Below, one piece after another: positions 7,997 to 16,236 of a DNA stretch of 64,000 nucleotides. Positions within the stretch are counted from its first letter, which is position 1, and each line of letters begins with the position of its first letter. The notes below the pieces were generated by a model. The model worked only from the letters and a program-made list of their open reading frames with translations. It was not told where the DNA came from and did not search any database. The translations under genes and the position numbers were made by a program. The stretch covers positions 1,440,001 to 1,504,000 of the forward strand of contig NZ_CP012159.1 in NCBI RefSeq assembly GCF_001189295.1, in the 5' to 3' direction. Source of the stretch: Chondromyces crocatus (lineage in GTDB: Bacteria; Myxococcota_A; Polyangia; Polyangiales; Polyangiaceae).

Positions 7997-9019
7997 ATGA
8001 AGCTCTCGATCGTCGACATCTCCCCCGTCCCTCCCGGCGCAACGCAGGCCGACGCCCTCGCCCACACCATCGCGCTCGCGCGCCATGCCGAGCGCCTCGG
8101 CTACGAGCGCTACTGGCTCGCCGAGCACCACGGCACCGCTTCCATCGCCTCGCACGCGCCCGAGGTCCTCATCCCCGCCGTGGCCGCGGCCACCAGGAGC
8201 ATCCGCGTCGGCTCGGGCGCCGTCCTGCTCAACCACTACAGCCCTTACAAGGTCGCCGAGCAGTTCCGCACCTTGCACGCCCTCTTCCCGGGCCGCATCG
8301 ACATGGGCATCGGCCGCGCCTTCGCCGGCCGCATCCCCGAGGTCGCCTTGCAGCGCCACCGCGCCCAGCGCCGTCCCGTCGACGACTACGGCGAGCAGCT
8401 CGTCGAGCTGATCGCCTGGGTCGGCCAGGAGATGCCCCCGAACCACCCCTTCGCCGAGGCGCCCATCCTCCCCGACGTGCCTGGCGCCCCCGAGATGTGG
8501 CTCCTCGGCTCCAGCCCCTCCAGCCCGCACGTCGCCGCCCAGCTCGGCCTCCCGTACGCCTTCGCCGGCTTCATCTCGCCCGACGGCGCGCTCGCGGCCC
8601 TCCGCACCTACCGCGAGGAGTTCGAGCCGACCGCGGCCGAGAAGGTCGGCGTGAAGGCCCCGCGCGCCATCCTCGCCATGCACGTCGTCTGCGCCGACAC
8701 GCAGGCCGAAGCCGAGCACCTCGCCATGACCGTGCGTTGCATGTACGCCCGCCTCAGCCGAGGCGACCTCGGCAGCCGCCTCGCCACGCCCGAAGAGGCC
8801 ATCGCCGAGCTGGGAGGCCTCCGCCACGCGACCGACGAGCCCTGGCCACGCTTCGTCATCGGTGACCCCGAGCGCGTGCGCACCGCGCTGGAGCGCATGG
8901 CGCGCGAGACGCATGCCGAGGAGATCGTCATCCAGGACATCATCCTCGACCCGGCCGCCCGCGCCCGCTCGTACGAGCTGCTCGCGCGTGCGTTCGACCT
9001 CACCCCCCGCGCGGCATGA
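7997..9019 (+). CDS. LLM-class flavin-dependent oxidoreductase (luciferase-like)
   Basis: A 340-residue TIM-barrel flavoenzyme of the bacterial-luciferase-like superfamily, expected to use reduced FMN (or F420 in some members) and oxygen on an unknown substrate. The N-terminus reads LSIVDISPVPPGATQADAL, then YERYWLAEHHGTASIASHAP, RSIRVGSGAVLLNHYSPYKVAEQF and FPGRIDMGIGRA, the hallmark series of luciferase-like group-1 monooxygenases. GGAGG 8 nt before the ATG at 7997 supports this start over upstream ATGs at 7934 and 7958. It follows the deaminase gene by 159 nt and converges on the lipoprotein gene at 9047. The function in the cell cannot be deduced from context. Confidence 0.9.
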   Translation: MKLSIVDISPVPPGATQADALAHTIALARHAERLGYERYWLAEHHGTASIASHAPEVLIPAVAAATRSIRVGSGAVLLNHYSPYKVAEQFRTLHALFPGRIDMGIGRAFAGRIPEVALQRHRAQRRPVDDYGEQLVELIAWVGQEMPPNHPFAEAPILPDVPGAPEMWLLGSSPSSPHVAAQLGLPYAFAGFISPDGALAALRTYREEFEPTAAEKVGVKAPRAILAMHVVCADTQAEAEHLAMTVRCMYARLSRGDLGSRLATPEEAIAELGGLRHATDEPWPRFVIGDPERVRTALERMARETHAEEIVIQDIILDPAARARSYELLARAFDLTPRAA

Positions 9020-9046
9020 GCGCTCGACGCGGGGGGAGGGCAGGGA

Positions 9047-10435
9047 TCACGGCGTCGCGAAGGTGAGCGTCACGCCGCGGCCGAACTGGAGGGAACCCGA
9101 GAGCGACACGGACCCGTCGTTCTCGATGGTGCCGGAGATGGCGGTGCTGTTCAGCGCGTCCATGTCGACGGAGACCGGACCGGAGGTGCTCCCCAGGGTG
9201 TAGGCCCCGTCGACGTTGACCGCCGTGCTGAAGGGGTAGAGTTCGAAGTCGCCGGTGGTGATCGCGTAGGTCGCCCGCGTCGGTTCGAGGAGCTGGAGGC
9301 TCATGTCGCTCGACGTGAAGGCCACCGGGCCCGAGGTGAACGGCCAGATGCCGGTCACCGGCGACACCAGATCCACGGACAGCGCGTCGATCATCATGGC
9401 GCAGCTGCTGAGCGTCGAGGGGCAGTCGTACGTCGAGTAGGTGATCGTCCCGATGAACGAGGCGGGGACGGCGTGGGTGCTGAAGTTGAGCGCGGCGTTC
9501 AGCTGCAAGGACACCGTGGTCGGCCCGAGCAGGGGCGGAAGGAGAGGGTGATTCGCGCACAGTGACCCGGCGACGAAGCTGCTGCAGTTGTCGTGGAGGA
9601 TGCGTGCGGAGCCTGGATCCGAAGGGTTCTGGTGCTCCAGTTCGCGCTGGGCGACGACCTCCGAGCAGAAGGTCTGGCACATCTCATCGTCGGTCAGCCC
9701 GAGGCCCTCGTAGTAGATGGTGGGGACCTCGTAGCCACAGCCCGAGTTGAACAACTCGAACTTCGCCGTGGGGTGCCAGTCGCCGAGCTCCAGCTGCTCG
9801 ACCCAGTAGGAGATCAACAGATCGTTGAAGTCATGCGGCGTCGCGCCCGAGGGCGTCGAGGGATCCGCCGTGCCGTGACAGTACACGGACGGCAGACCCG
9901 ACCCCGGGGGCACGGGAGGAGGCAGCTCCGGGTCGACGTTGTCCGACTCGGGACAGAGAAACTCCGGGTCGTAGACATAGGGGATCTTCGCCATCTCCTT
10001 CGGATCGCAGACGAGTGGCTCGTCGTTTTCCACCCAGGTCTCGACCTCGACGGTGACGTGCTGACAGAGGTGAGCGATCTCCGTCGCCGAATAGCCACTC
10101 TCCTGACCGGCGATGATGCATTGATCGACGCAGAATTGCTCTGCATCCACGAGCGATGCGTCGCAGAAGGTCTGGAAGCCGTAGGGATCGTTGATGCTGT
10201 GGCCATTGCAGAGCCAGAGGTAATCGGGGAGGCCCTCCTCGGGTGCGGGAGAGGGAGCGCGGCACGTGTAGATCTTCCCGCAGCTCGGGCCGTGACAGAT
10301 CGTGGGATCCGGGCACGCCGAGGAGACGTAGCCGGACTTGCACGTCGGGGGCGTGGGCGGGTCGCATCCGGCGACGAGGGCGAGGGCGAGCCCGAGCGCG
10401 GTGCGCGGTAGATGGTGGAGGAAAGGCAGGGGCAT
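9047..10435 (-). CDS. Cys-rich exported lipoprotein
   Basis: A 462-residue predicted lipoprotein: signal peptide with a leucine-rich core ending LALVAGC (lipobox, Cys about residue 23). The first ~220 residues hold many cysteines, probably disulfide-bonded outside the cytoplasm, with Pro-rich linkers. The last ~180 residues are Ser/Thr/Gly/Val-rich with alternating hydrophobic residues and look like a beta-sandwich or beta-barrel-like domain (repeated VDMDAL, SLSGSLQFG). No catalytic motif or known family is recognised. The ATG at 10435 has AAGAGG about 8 nt upstream; the longer frame reaching 10897 lacks sense upstream of it. Lone gene, convergent with the luciferase-like gene. Probably an outer-membrane or surface lipoprotein of a type common in myxobacteria. 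Confidence 0.78.
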   Translation of the reverse strand: MPLPFLHHLPRTALGLALALVAGCDPPTPPTCKSGYVSSACPDPTICHGPSCGKIYTCRAPSPAPEEGLPDYLWLCNGHSINDPYGFQTFCDASLVDAEQFCVDQCIIAGQESGYSATEIAHLCQHVTVEVETWVENDEPLVCDPKEMAKIPYVYDPEFLCPESDNVDPELPPPVPPGSGLPSVYCHGTADPSTPSGATPHDFNDLLISYWVEQLELGDWHPTAKFELFNSGCGYEVPTIYYEGLGLTDDEMCQTFCSEVVAQRELEHQNPSDPGSARILHDNCSSFVAGSLCANHPLLPPLLGPTTVSLQLNAALNFSTHAVPASFIGTITYSTYDCPSTLSSCAMMIDALSVDLVSPVTGIWPFTSGPVAFTSSDMSLQLLEPTRATYAITTGDFELYPFSTAVNVDGAYTLGSTSGPVSVDMDALNSTAISGTIENDGSVSLSGSLQFGRGVTLTFATP

Positions 10436-10750
10436 GATGGACCTCTTCGGACGTGGGGAGGCTGTCGGATCGCGCCGCACGCCGACGTCGCTCTCCGCCG
10501 TCTCGTCAGCGTCGCTTCGCAGGTGGGGCGCGCGCGTCCACGCAGCGCTCCTGCGGGAGCAGGTCACCTGGGGATGGCGATCACCTGAGAAACCAGGACG
10601 TCGGACGTCGGTGGAGGCAAAGCACTCGGCGGTGTCGGTGCGACGTGCGTCATCGCAACGCGCATGCCACGCCGGAAACCCAGCAACGAACCGACGTGCT
10701 TTCAGCGACCGGCGTGGCGAAAGAAGCCCGCTGCGAACGAGCGCACCTCC

Positions 10751-10808
10751 GGCGTCCAGCAACGAGCGCGCAGGCGTGCGGCGTCCAGCAACGAGCGCGC
10801 AGGCGTGT
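10751..10808. repeat. 29-bp direct duplication
   Basis: Two consecutive copies of a 29-bp unit containing GCGTCCAGCAACGAGCGCG begin at 10751 and 10780 with at most minor differences at the ends. A looser version of the word appears shortly upstream (around 10680). Noncoding. Confidence 0.75.
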
Positions 10809-11109
10809 GGCTTCTGGCATGACGTGAGCGCCCAAGGCGGTGGACGATGCCCAGGCATGCGCGGTGTGCACGATGCGCTGTTCCGCGCCGGTGACACGGC
10901 GTCCGAGCACCGACGTCATGAGGGCATGACACCTGTCACACGCGCGAGACAGCGGAGCTGGCCGCGCACGCCCGCACGGGTGTGCCCCCCTTCGTCGCCA
11001 TGACCTCGCCGGGCGACCTGTCGAGGCGCTCACGCGCGATGGCGGTTTTTGCGGTGCACCGTCGCTGCCGCGGGCACCCCGACGTGCGCCGTCGCCATCA
11101 AGCAGTATG

Positions 11110-11345
11110 CCCTCCTACATCCTGCACGCTGCCGTGGGCTCCCCCGCGCGTGCCGGGGTCGATGCACGGTATGCCCTCCTACAACCGGGATCTTGCCGCG
11201 TGCATCCCCGCGCGTGCCGGAGGTTTGCCATGTGTTCCCTCCTACAACCGGGATCTTGCCGCGTGCATCCCCGCGCGTGCCGGAGGTTTGCCATGTGTTC
11301 CCTCCTACAACCGGGATCTTGCCGCGTGCATCCCCGCGCGTGCCG
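11110..11345. repeat. 63-bp tandem repeat array
   Basis: Units beginning CCCTCCTACAACCGGGATCT start at 11174, 11237 and 11300 (exact 63-bp period). The first two are full copies and the third stops after ~46 bp. A diverged fourth unit starts at 11110 (64 bp upstream). The copies at 11174 and 11237 are almost identical, indicating recent duplication. The 63-bp length preserves frame, giving 21-residue peptide repeats in all frames, but no frame has a credible start. The sizes and lack of unique spacers do not fit CRISPR. Confidence 0.85.
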
Positions 11346-11470
11346 CGTGCAACCCCGTCGCTGTTCTGGATGCCCCGCAGCGGTCGTGGAGGCTCCCGCG
11401 GGCGCCGTCTCCCTTGCCGTGGTCGCCGTGGTCGTCGCGAGCGCCGTCACGCGCGCCTCTGCGCGACCCT

Positions 11471-12454
11471 TCAGCTCACCTCGAGCAGCAGCGACGACCA
11501 GGCGAGCCCCGAGCCGACGACGACGACGGCCACGAGGTCGCCGGCGCGCAGGTCGTCCCAGCGCTGCGACAGCACGATGGGCGCGCCCGCTGCGCACTGA
11601 TTGCCGTATTCGACGATGTTCGCGTAATGCCGCTCCGGCGGGATGCCGCGGCGCCGGCAGACGCTCTCCAGCATCGGCAGGTTCGCTTGATGACCGACGT
11701 AGATCAGCCGTGAGGCCTGGTCGGCAGGGACCTCTTGCTGAATCTCTTCGAGGAGTGACGCCATCCGCTTGATGGCGAACTTGTGCACCGCTGGACCATT
11801 CTGCGAGAAATAGCCCATGCGGGGGATGCGCACGTCGTCACAGCCGCTCGGGCTCGCGCCGAACTGGGTCCGCGTGACGCGCACCCGCGAGGGGACCCGG
11901 GTCGACACCACGGCGGCACTGCTCCCATCGCCGAACAGGACGGCGGTGTTGCGGTCGGTGTAGTCGACGATGCGCGTCGCGTTCTCCGGGGAGACCACCA
12001 GCACGAACTCTGGCGCGGCGGGGCCGAGCTGGCTCACGAAATGGAGCTGTGTGCCGAAGGTGCTGCACGCGGTATGCAGGTCGAACGCCGGCACTTCGAG
12101 GCCCAGTGCGTGGGCGACGCGCGACGCTTCGGCGGGGATGCAGGTGTCGGGGGAGCAGCCGCCCGCGATCACCATCCCGATCTGGGAGGGCTCGATGCCG
12201 GCGCGTTCGATGGCCATCTGTGCGGCGCGGCGCCCCGTCTCGGCATTGCTGTAAAGGGCGGCTTCCTGTGCGGCGCGCAGGTCGAGGTTCCGCGTCTCGC
12301 GGATGTAATCGAGGGGCAGCACGGTCCGGCGCCGGCGGATGCCGACGCGCTCGACGATCCACGCGTCGTTGGTGCCGATGTCCAGCGCCTCCAGGAAGGC
12401 GTTGTCGATCTCGTTCTCGGGATGGAAATGACCGATTCCGTGGATGTGGAGCAT
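11471..12454 (-). CDS. 3-oxoacyl-ACP synthase III (FabH)-like thiolase-fold enzyme
   Basis: A 327-residue condensing-enzyme homologue. The catalytic triad of KAS III is complete: Cys130 in DLHTACSTFG, His255 in YVGHQANLP and Asn285 in EYGNQCAAG. The dimer/active-site loop FGDGSSAAVV (174-183) and the R-rich CoA-binding N-terminal segment (GIRRRRTV) are also seen. Such enzymes join an acyl-CoA to malonyl-ACP or, in specialised-metabolism relatives, transfer acyl groups to O or N. With no fab or polyketide genes beside it, a specialised or starter-unit role is more likely than housekeeping FabH. Start ATG at 12454 is the first giving family-like sequence; no strong ribosome site precedes it. 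A GTGTGCTAGGTC element ~92-103 nt upstream may be its promoter. Confidence 0.88.
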   Translation of the reverse strand: MLHIHGIGHFHPENEIDNAFLEALDIGTNDAWIVERVGIRRRRTVLPLDYIRETRNLDLRAAQEAALYSNAETGRRAAQMAIERAGIEPSQIGMVIAGGCSPDTCIPAEASRVAHALGLEVPAFDLHTACSTFGTQLHFVSQLGPAAPEFVLVVSPENATRIVDYTDRNTAVLFGDGSSAAVVSTRVPSRVRVTRTQFGASPSGCDDVRIPRMGYFSQNGPAVHKFAIKRMASLLEEIQQEVPADQASRLIYVGHQANLPMLESVCRRRGIPPERHYANIVEYGNQCAAGAPIVLSQRWDDLRAGDLVAVVVVGSGLAWSSLLLEVS

Positions 12455-12858
12455 GGGACGGCGAGGGGACGCAGGGACGCATGTCGTACGTCGCGCGTCG
12501 CGCAGGATGCGCAGAAGACGCGGGGCGGGCGACGAATTCGGAGTCGACCTAGCACACGGAGCGCGAGCGGGGAAAGCGCCGAGCCCGATCCCGCGCGACG
12601 CCATGACCCGTCCGTGACACGGAGGCGTGACGCGGCGCGTCCGCCGCAGTAAGCGAGGCGCATCGGTGACGGGCGAAGGGCGCGGGAGAGGCGCCCGAAG
12701 GGCGCGGGAGAAGTGCCCGAAGGGCGCGGGAGAGGCGCCCGAAGGGCGCGAGAGAAGCGCCGATCGACGCAGAGCGGCGTCGGGACGGCGGTGAGCGACG
12801 GGTCGTCGAGGTGGCCTCGGACAGCGTCGGGGCGAGCCAGGAGGAGGCGGGGCGAAGC
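12455..12858. other. divergent intergenic region between KAS III and HAD operon
   Basis: Holds the upstream regions of two divergent units. On the minus strand, GTGTGCTAGGTC (around 12546-12557) resembles the GTGCTAG-type -10 elements seen elsewhere in the window. The right half has a 22-bp tandem array. No gene is supported here. Confidence 0.5.
12669..12761. repeat. 22-bp tandem repeat, four copies
   Basis: The core CGAAGGGCGCGGGAGA recurs at 12674, 12696, 12718 and 12740, an exact 22-bp period with one or two substitutions per copy. It lies about 100 nt upstream of the HAD phosphatase start, in the presumed leader of the ABC importer operon. Each unit can pair with itself (GCGCCC/GGGCGC), so the array could fold into a row of small hairpins. 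Confidence 0.8.
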
Positions 12859-13695
12859 ATGGATGCAGGGATTGCGCGAGGGACGACGGACGAGGTTCTC
12901 GGTCGGCTGGAGCGGGCGTTCGCGGGGTGGTCGGAGGACGACGGGCCGCGGGTGGTGGCGACCGATGCCGATCAGACGCTGTGGGACGGGGACGTGGGCT
13001 TCGATCTCTTCGAGGCGCTGCTCGATGCGCGAGGGACGCGCGCGGAGGCGCGGGCGGCGCTCGCGGTGGAGGCGGAGGCGTGCGGGCTGTCCGTCAAACC
13101 TGGGGACGACGCGCACGCGCTGGCGGCGCGGCTGTACGAGGTGTTCGAGGCAGGCGGCTACGAGGAGTCGCGGGCGTTCGCGATGATGGCGTGGGCCTTC
13201 GCGGGCTGGTCGGAGGACGAGGTGCGGGGATTCGCGGATCGCACGTTCGCGCGGCTGCGGCTGGAAGAGCGCGTCCGGCCCGGGCTGCTCGCGGTGGTGC
13301 GCTGGGCGCAGGCGCACCGGGTGCGGGTGCTGGTGGTGTCGGCGTCGCCGCAGCTCGCGGTGGAGCGCGCGGTGGTGGCGTTCGACATTCCTCCTGCGGA
13401 CGTGATGGCGATGTGTCCGAAGGTCGAGGCGGGGATCGTTCAGCCGTCGATGGCCGCGCCGCCGACGTACGGGCGCGGCAAGGTGCTGGCCGTGGAGCGG
13501 GCGCTCGGCGCTCGGGCTGGAGGGGCGACGAAGCTGCTCGCCGCCTTCGGCGATAGCGTCTACGACGCCGACATGATGCGTCTTTCCGTGGTGCCGGTGG
13601 CCGTGACCCCGGCGCCGAAGCTCCTCGCCGTGTGCGGCTCGATCCCGGGGGTCGTGGTGCTGGACCAGCCCGTGGCGCCCGTCGGTCAGAGGTAA
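12859..13695 (+). CDS. HAD-superfamily phosphatase (phosphoserine-phosphatase-like)
   Basis: A 278-residue HAD hydrolase that should remove phosphate from a small metabolite through an aspartyl-phosphate. Motif I is DADQT (nucleophile D36, general acid D38), motif II lies in VLVVSASP, the motif III lysine is probably in YGRGKVLA, and motif IV is GDSVYDADM. The helical cap between motifs I and II is of the SerB type. I prefer ATG 12859 (GGAGG ~13 nt upstream) over 12811. It is the first gene of a five-gene operon, 4 nt before the ABC ATPase. The pairing suggests that a phosphorylated compound is imported or produced and then dephosphorylated; substrate unknown. Confidence 0.85.
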   Translation: MDAGIARGTTDEVLGRLERAFAGWSEDDGPRVVATDADQTLWDGDVGFDLFEALLDARGTRAEARAALAVEAEACGLSVKPGDDAHALAARLYEVFEAGGYEESRAFAMMAWAFAGWSEDEVRGFADRTFARLRLEERVRPGLLAVVRWAQAHRVRVLVVSASPQLAVERAVVAFDIPPADVMAMCPKVEAGIVQPSMAAPPTYGRGKVLAVERALGARAGGATKLLAAFGDSVYDADMMRLSVVPVAVTPAPKLLAVCGSIPGVVVLDQPVAPVGQR

Positions 13696-13699
13696 GGGC

Positions 13700-14794
13700 G
13701 TGGCGTCGATCGCGCTGCGGGGGCTCAAGCGGCATTTCCCTGGCGCGGCGCGGGCCGCACTGGAGGGGCTCGATCTGGAGGTGGCGAGCGGGGAGCTGCT
13801 CGTCTTCGTCGGGCCTTCGGGGTGCGGGAAATCGACGGCGCTGCGGCTCGTGGCCGGGCTCGACACGCCGGACGCAGGAAGCATCCTGCTCGATGGGCGG
13901 GACGTGAGCCGGGTGCCGCCGCAGGAGCGGGACGTGGCCATGGTGTTCCAGGGCTACGCGCTGTACCCGCACATGACGGTGGCGGAGAACATGGGGTTCC
14001 CGCTGAAGATGCGGGGCGTGTCGCGTGAGGCGCGGGCGAAGCGGGTGGAGGAGGTGGCGGGGACGCTGGGTCTCGCCGGGCTCCTCGGGCGGCGGCCAGG
14101 GGAGCTGTCGGGCGGAGAGCGGCAGCGGGTGGCGATGGGGCGGGCGATCGTGCGGTCGCCGAAGGTGTTCCTGTTCGACGAGCCGCTGTCGAACCTGGAC
14201 GCGGCGCTGCGCACGGAGCTGCGGGTGGAGCTGGCGGCGATGGTGCGGCGGCTGGGGACGACGTCGATCTACGTGACCCACGATCAGGTGGAGGCGATGA
14301 CGATGGGGGATCGCATCGCGGTGATGCGCGCCGGGGCGCTGCTCCAGGTGGGGGCGCCGCGGGTGATCTACGAGGATCCGGAAGACCTGTTCGTGGCGGG
14401 GTTTCTGGGGTCGCCGGCGATCAACCAGGTGGCGGTGCGGCGCGAGGGGGATCGGTACGTGGCGGAGGGCGGGGCGCTGAGTTTGCCGGCGGGGACGCTC
14501 GGGGGCGAGCAGCTCGTCGCGGCGGTGCGGCCGGAGCACGTGCGGGTGCTGAGGTCGGACGAGGATGCTGAGAAGATGGCCTGCGTGGTGCGGGGTCGGG
14601 TGACGGTGGCGGAGCCGCTGGGCGCGGAGACGTTCGTGTACCTGGAGGCGGGAGCGCTGCGGCTGCGGGCGCGAGCGCGCGGGTTTGCGCAGGTCACAGC
14701 GGGGGATGTGGTGCAGGTCGGCCTGGAGACGGGCGCGGTGCTGTGGTTCGACCCTTTGTCGGGGGCGCGGGTGCGTCCGGTGTCAGGGGCGTGA
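13700..14794 (+). CDS. ABC importer ATPase, MalK/UgpC/MsmX type
   Basis: A 364-residue ATP-binding subunit of a carbohydrate-type (CUT1) ABC importer. Walker A GPSGCGKST starts near residue 38, the signature is LSGGERQRVAMGRAI, Walker B is VFLFDEPLSNLD, and the H-loop lies in SIYVTHDQVEAM. A C-terminal ~120-residue TOBE/OB region follows, as in MalK and UgpC, where it contacts regulators or the second subunit. The start is a GTG at 13700, 4 nt after the HAD stop. Its own stop overlaps the first GTG of the repeat-containing start of the binding protein. Confidence 0.93.
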   Translation: MASIALRGLKRHFPGAARAALEGLDLEVASGELLVFVGPSGCGKSTALRLVAGLDTPDAGSILLDGRDVSRVPPQERDVAMVFQGYALYPHMTVAENMGFPLKMRGVSREARAKRVEEVAGTLGLAGLLGRRPGELSGGERQRVAMGRAIVRSPKVFLFDEPLSNLDAALRTELRVELAAMVRRLGTTSIYVTHDQVEAMTMGDRIAVMRAGALLQVGAPRVIYEDPEDLFVAGFLGSPAINQVAVRREGDRYVAEGGALSLPAGTLGGEQLVAAVRPEHVRVLRSDEDAEKMACVVRGRVTVAEPLGAETFVYLEAGALRLRARARGFAQVTAGDVVQVGLETGAVLWFDPLSGARVRPVSGA

Positions 14795-14895
14795 GGCGCA
14801 GCGGCGTGGGGCGCAGCGGCGTGAGGCACAGCGGCGTGGGCAGCAGCGGCGTGGGGCGCAGCGGCGTGGGGCACAGCGGCGTGGGCAGCAGCGGC
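14791..14895. repeat. 15-bp tandem repeats carrying in-frame GTG codons
   Basis: Seven consecutive 15-bp units of the form GTGRGGYRCAGCGGC-like begin at 14791, 14806, 14821, 14836, 14851, 14866 and 14881, with degenerate copies to ~14930. In the frame of the binding protein each unit reads V-x-x-S-G and begins with GTG, a possible start codon. Unit length keeps frame. Confidence 0.85.
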
Positions 14896-16236
14896 GTCGT
14901 GGGCAGCAGCAGCGTGGGCAGCGCGGGTGGGGTGAGATGGCCCTGGGCGCGGCGTGACGTGCTGCGAGCGATCGCCGGCGGGATCGCGCTGTCGCTGTCG
15001 GGGACAGGGACGGGGTGCGCGCGGCGGTCGAGCGATGGGCGGGTCGTCGGGTCGCTGTGGTTTGCGTACGGGGGGAAGAACCGGGAGGTGCTGCTGTCGC
15101 TCGTGGAGAAGTTTCACGCGAGCCAGGGGCGCTACCGGATCGAGCCGGTCTACCAGGGGGACTACTTCGAGTGTCTGGCGAAGCTGCGGACGGCGATCGC
15201 GGCGCGGGCGGCACCGGCGGTGACGCACGTGGTGGGCGAGGTGGTGCCGTACCTGGCCGAGGCAGGGGTGCTGGAGCCGGTGTCGCGGTGGCTGCCTGCG
15301 GCGGCGCAGGATCTGGTGCCGGCGCTGGCGCAAGAGGGAACGTTCCTCGGGGGCGGGGAGCGGCCGCTGGTGAGCTTGCCGTTCAACCGGTCGACGCCGA
15401 TCGCGTACTACAACCGCGGGGTGTTTCAGTCGCTGGGCCTTGCGCCGCCGACGACGTGGGAGGGGCTGCGGGAGACGGCGAAGGCGCTCGTGGTGCGGCG
15501 GGGGAGCGAGACGGTGCGCTGGGGGTTCGGCTGTCCGGTGGACTGGTGGTTCTGGGCGGCGCTGGTGGGGCAGGCGGGGGGGAACGTGGTGGAGCCGAAC
15601 GGGGTGGTGTCGCTCGGGGGTGAGGCCGGGGTCGCGGCGCTGCGGCTCTGGCAGACGCTGGTGCACGAGGACCGGACGATGAAGCCGCCGCCAGGGCGCG
15701 ACTACAACGCGTGGCAGGCGACGAACACGGACTTTCTGGCCGGGAAGCTGGCGATGATCTGGACGTCGACGGCGTTCCTTCGCTACCTCGAAGAGAACGC
15801 GAGCCAGGCAGGTGCCGGGCGCTTCGAGGTGGGGGCGGCGCCGCTGCCGCGCGGGGTGCGGGCGTCGGTGCCGACGGGCGGGACGTTCTTCGTGATGCCG
15901 AAGGGAGCGGCGCCCGAGGCGCAGGAGGCCGCGGCGGCGTTCCTGGGGTGGATGATGGAGCCGGCGCAGGCGAACGAGTGGGCGACGCGGACGGGGTACT
16001 TGCCGGTGTCGCGGGCGGGGCTCGGGCTGCTGGAGCGTGAGGGGTTCTATGCGGCGCACCCGAACGATCGGGTGGCGGTGGATCAGCTCGCGGACGCTTC
16101 GGCATGGCCCTGGTCGAAGGAGCTGTTCCGGGTGCAGCGGGAGGCGGTGCAGCCGCGGCTCGAAGAGGCGGTGCTGATGCCGCGGGACGCCGGGGAGGCG
16201 CTCGCAGAAGCGCGGCGCGCGGCGGAGAGGCCATGA
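14791..16236 (+). CDS. extracellular solute-binding protein (family 1), Tat-type lipoprotein
   Basis: Substrate-binding protein of the CUT1-type importer, up to 481 residues. From ~50 residues in, it has a twin-arginine-like export signal, WARRDVLRAIAGGIALSL, ending with a GTGC lipobox, so it is likely a folded-exported lipoprotein. The mature part shows the family-1 pattern (LWFAYGGKNREVLLSLVEKF near the N-terminus, LPFNRSTPIAYYN and FLAGKLAMIWTSTAFL later), most like sugar or glycerol-3-phosphate binders. The start is uncertain: GTG 14791 overlaps the ATPase stop (GTGA), but the following 45 codons are a tandem repeat and GTG 14932, just before the signal peptide, is equally plausible. Its stop overlaps the next permease by ATGA. 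Confidence 0.87.
   Translation: MRRSGVGRSGVRHSGVGSSGVGRSGVGHSGVGSSGVVGSSSVGSAGGVRWPWARRDVLRAIAGGIALSLSGTGTGCARRSSDGRVVGSLWFAYGGKNREVLLSLVEKFHASQGRYRIEPVYQGDYFECLAKLRTAIAARAAPAVTHVVGEVVPYLAEAGVLEPVSRWLPAAAQDLVPALAQEGTFLGGGERPLVSLPFNRSTPIAYYNRGVFQSLGLAPPTTWEGLRETAKALVVRRGSETVRWGFGCPVDWWFWAALVGQAGGNVVEPNGVVSLGGEAGVAALRLWQTLVHEDRTMKPPPGRDYNAWQATNTDFLAGKLAMIWTSTAFLRYLEENASQAGAGRFEVGAAPLPRGVRASVPTGGTFFVMPKGAAPEAQEAAAAFLGWMMEPAQANEWATRTGYLPVSRAGLGLLEREGFYAAHPNDRVAVDQLADASAWPWSKELFRVQREAVQPRLEEAVLMPRDAGEALAEARRAAERP

Larger units (their letters stand above)
10436..11470. other. 1-kb repeat-rich intergenic region, no gene supported
   Basis: Several overlapping ORFs exist on both strands, but all are Arg/Pro/Ala/Ser-rich shadows with no ribosome site and no family resemblance, so none is called. 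The region holds a 29-bp duplication (10751-10808) and a 63-bp tandem array (11110-11345). Its length is far above the local average spacing. It could hold an unrecognised small RNA or be repeat-expansion debris; the left end includes the promoter of the lipoprotein gene. Confidence 0.6.

Noticed and set aside
7834-8865. 343-codon plus ORF following the deaminase gene
   Set aside because: Beyond its first ~25 codons it is an Arg/Pro-rich out-of-frame reading of the luciferase-like gene; only the very start is discussed as a possible remnant.
11110-11345. 63-bp array considered as CRISPR
   Set aside because: The copies are contiguous, with no unique spacers, and no cas genes are present.
10338-11713. 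several ORFs (up to 243 codons) in the repeat region
   Set aside because: They consist of repeat-encoded or Arg/Ser-rich peptides with no ribosome sites, and overlap each other in all frames.
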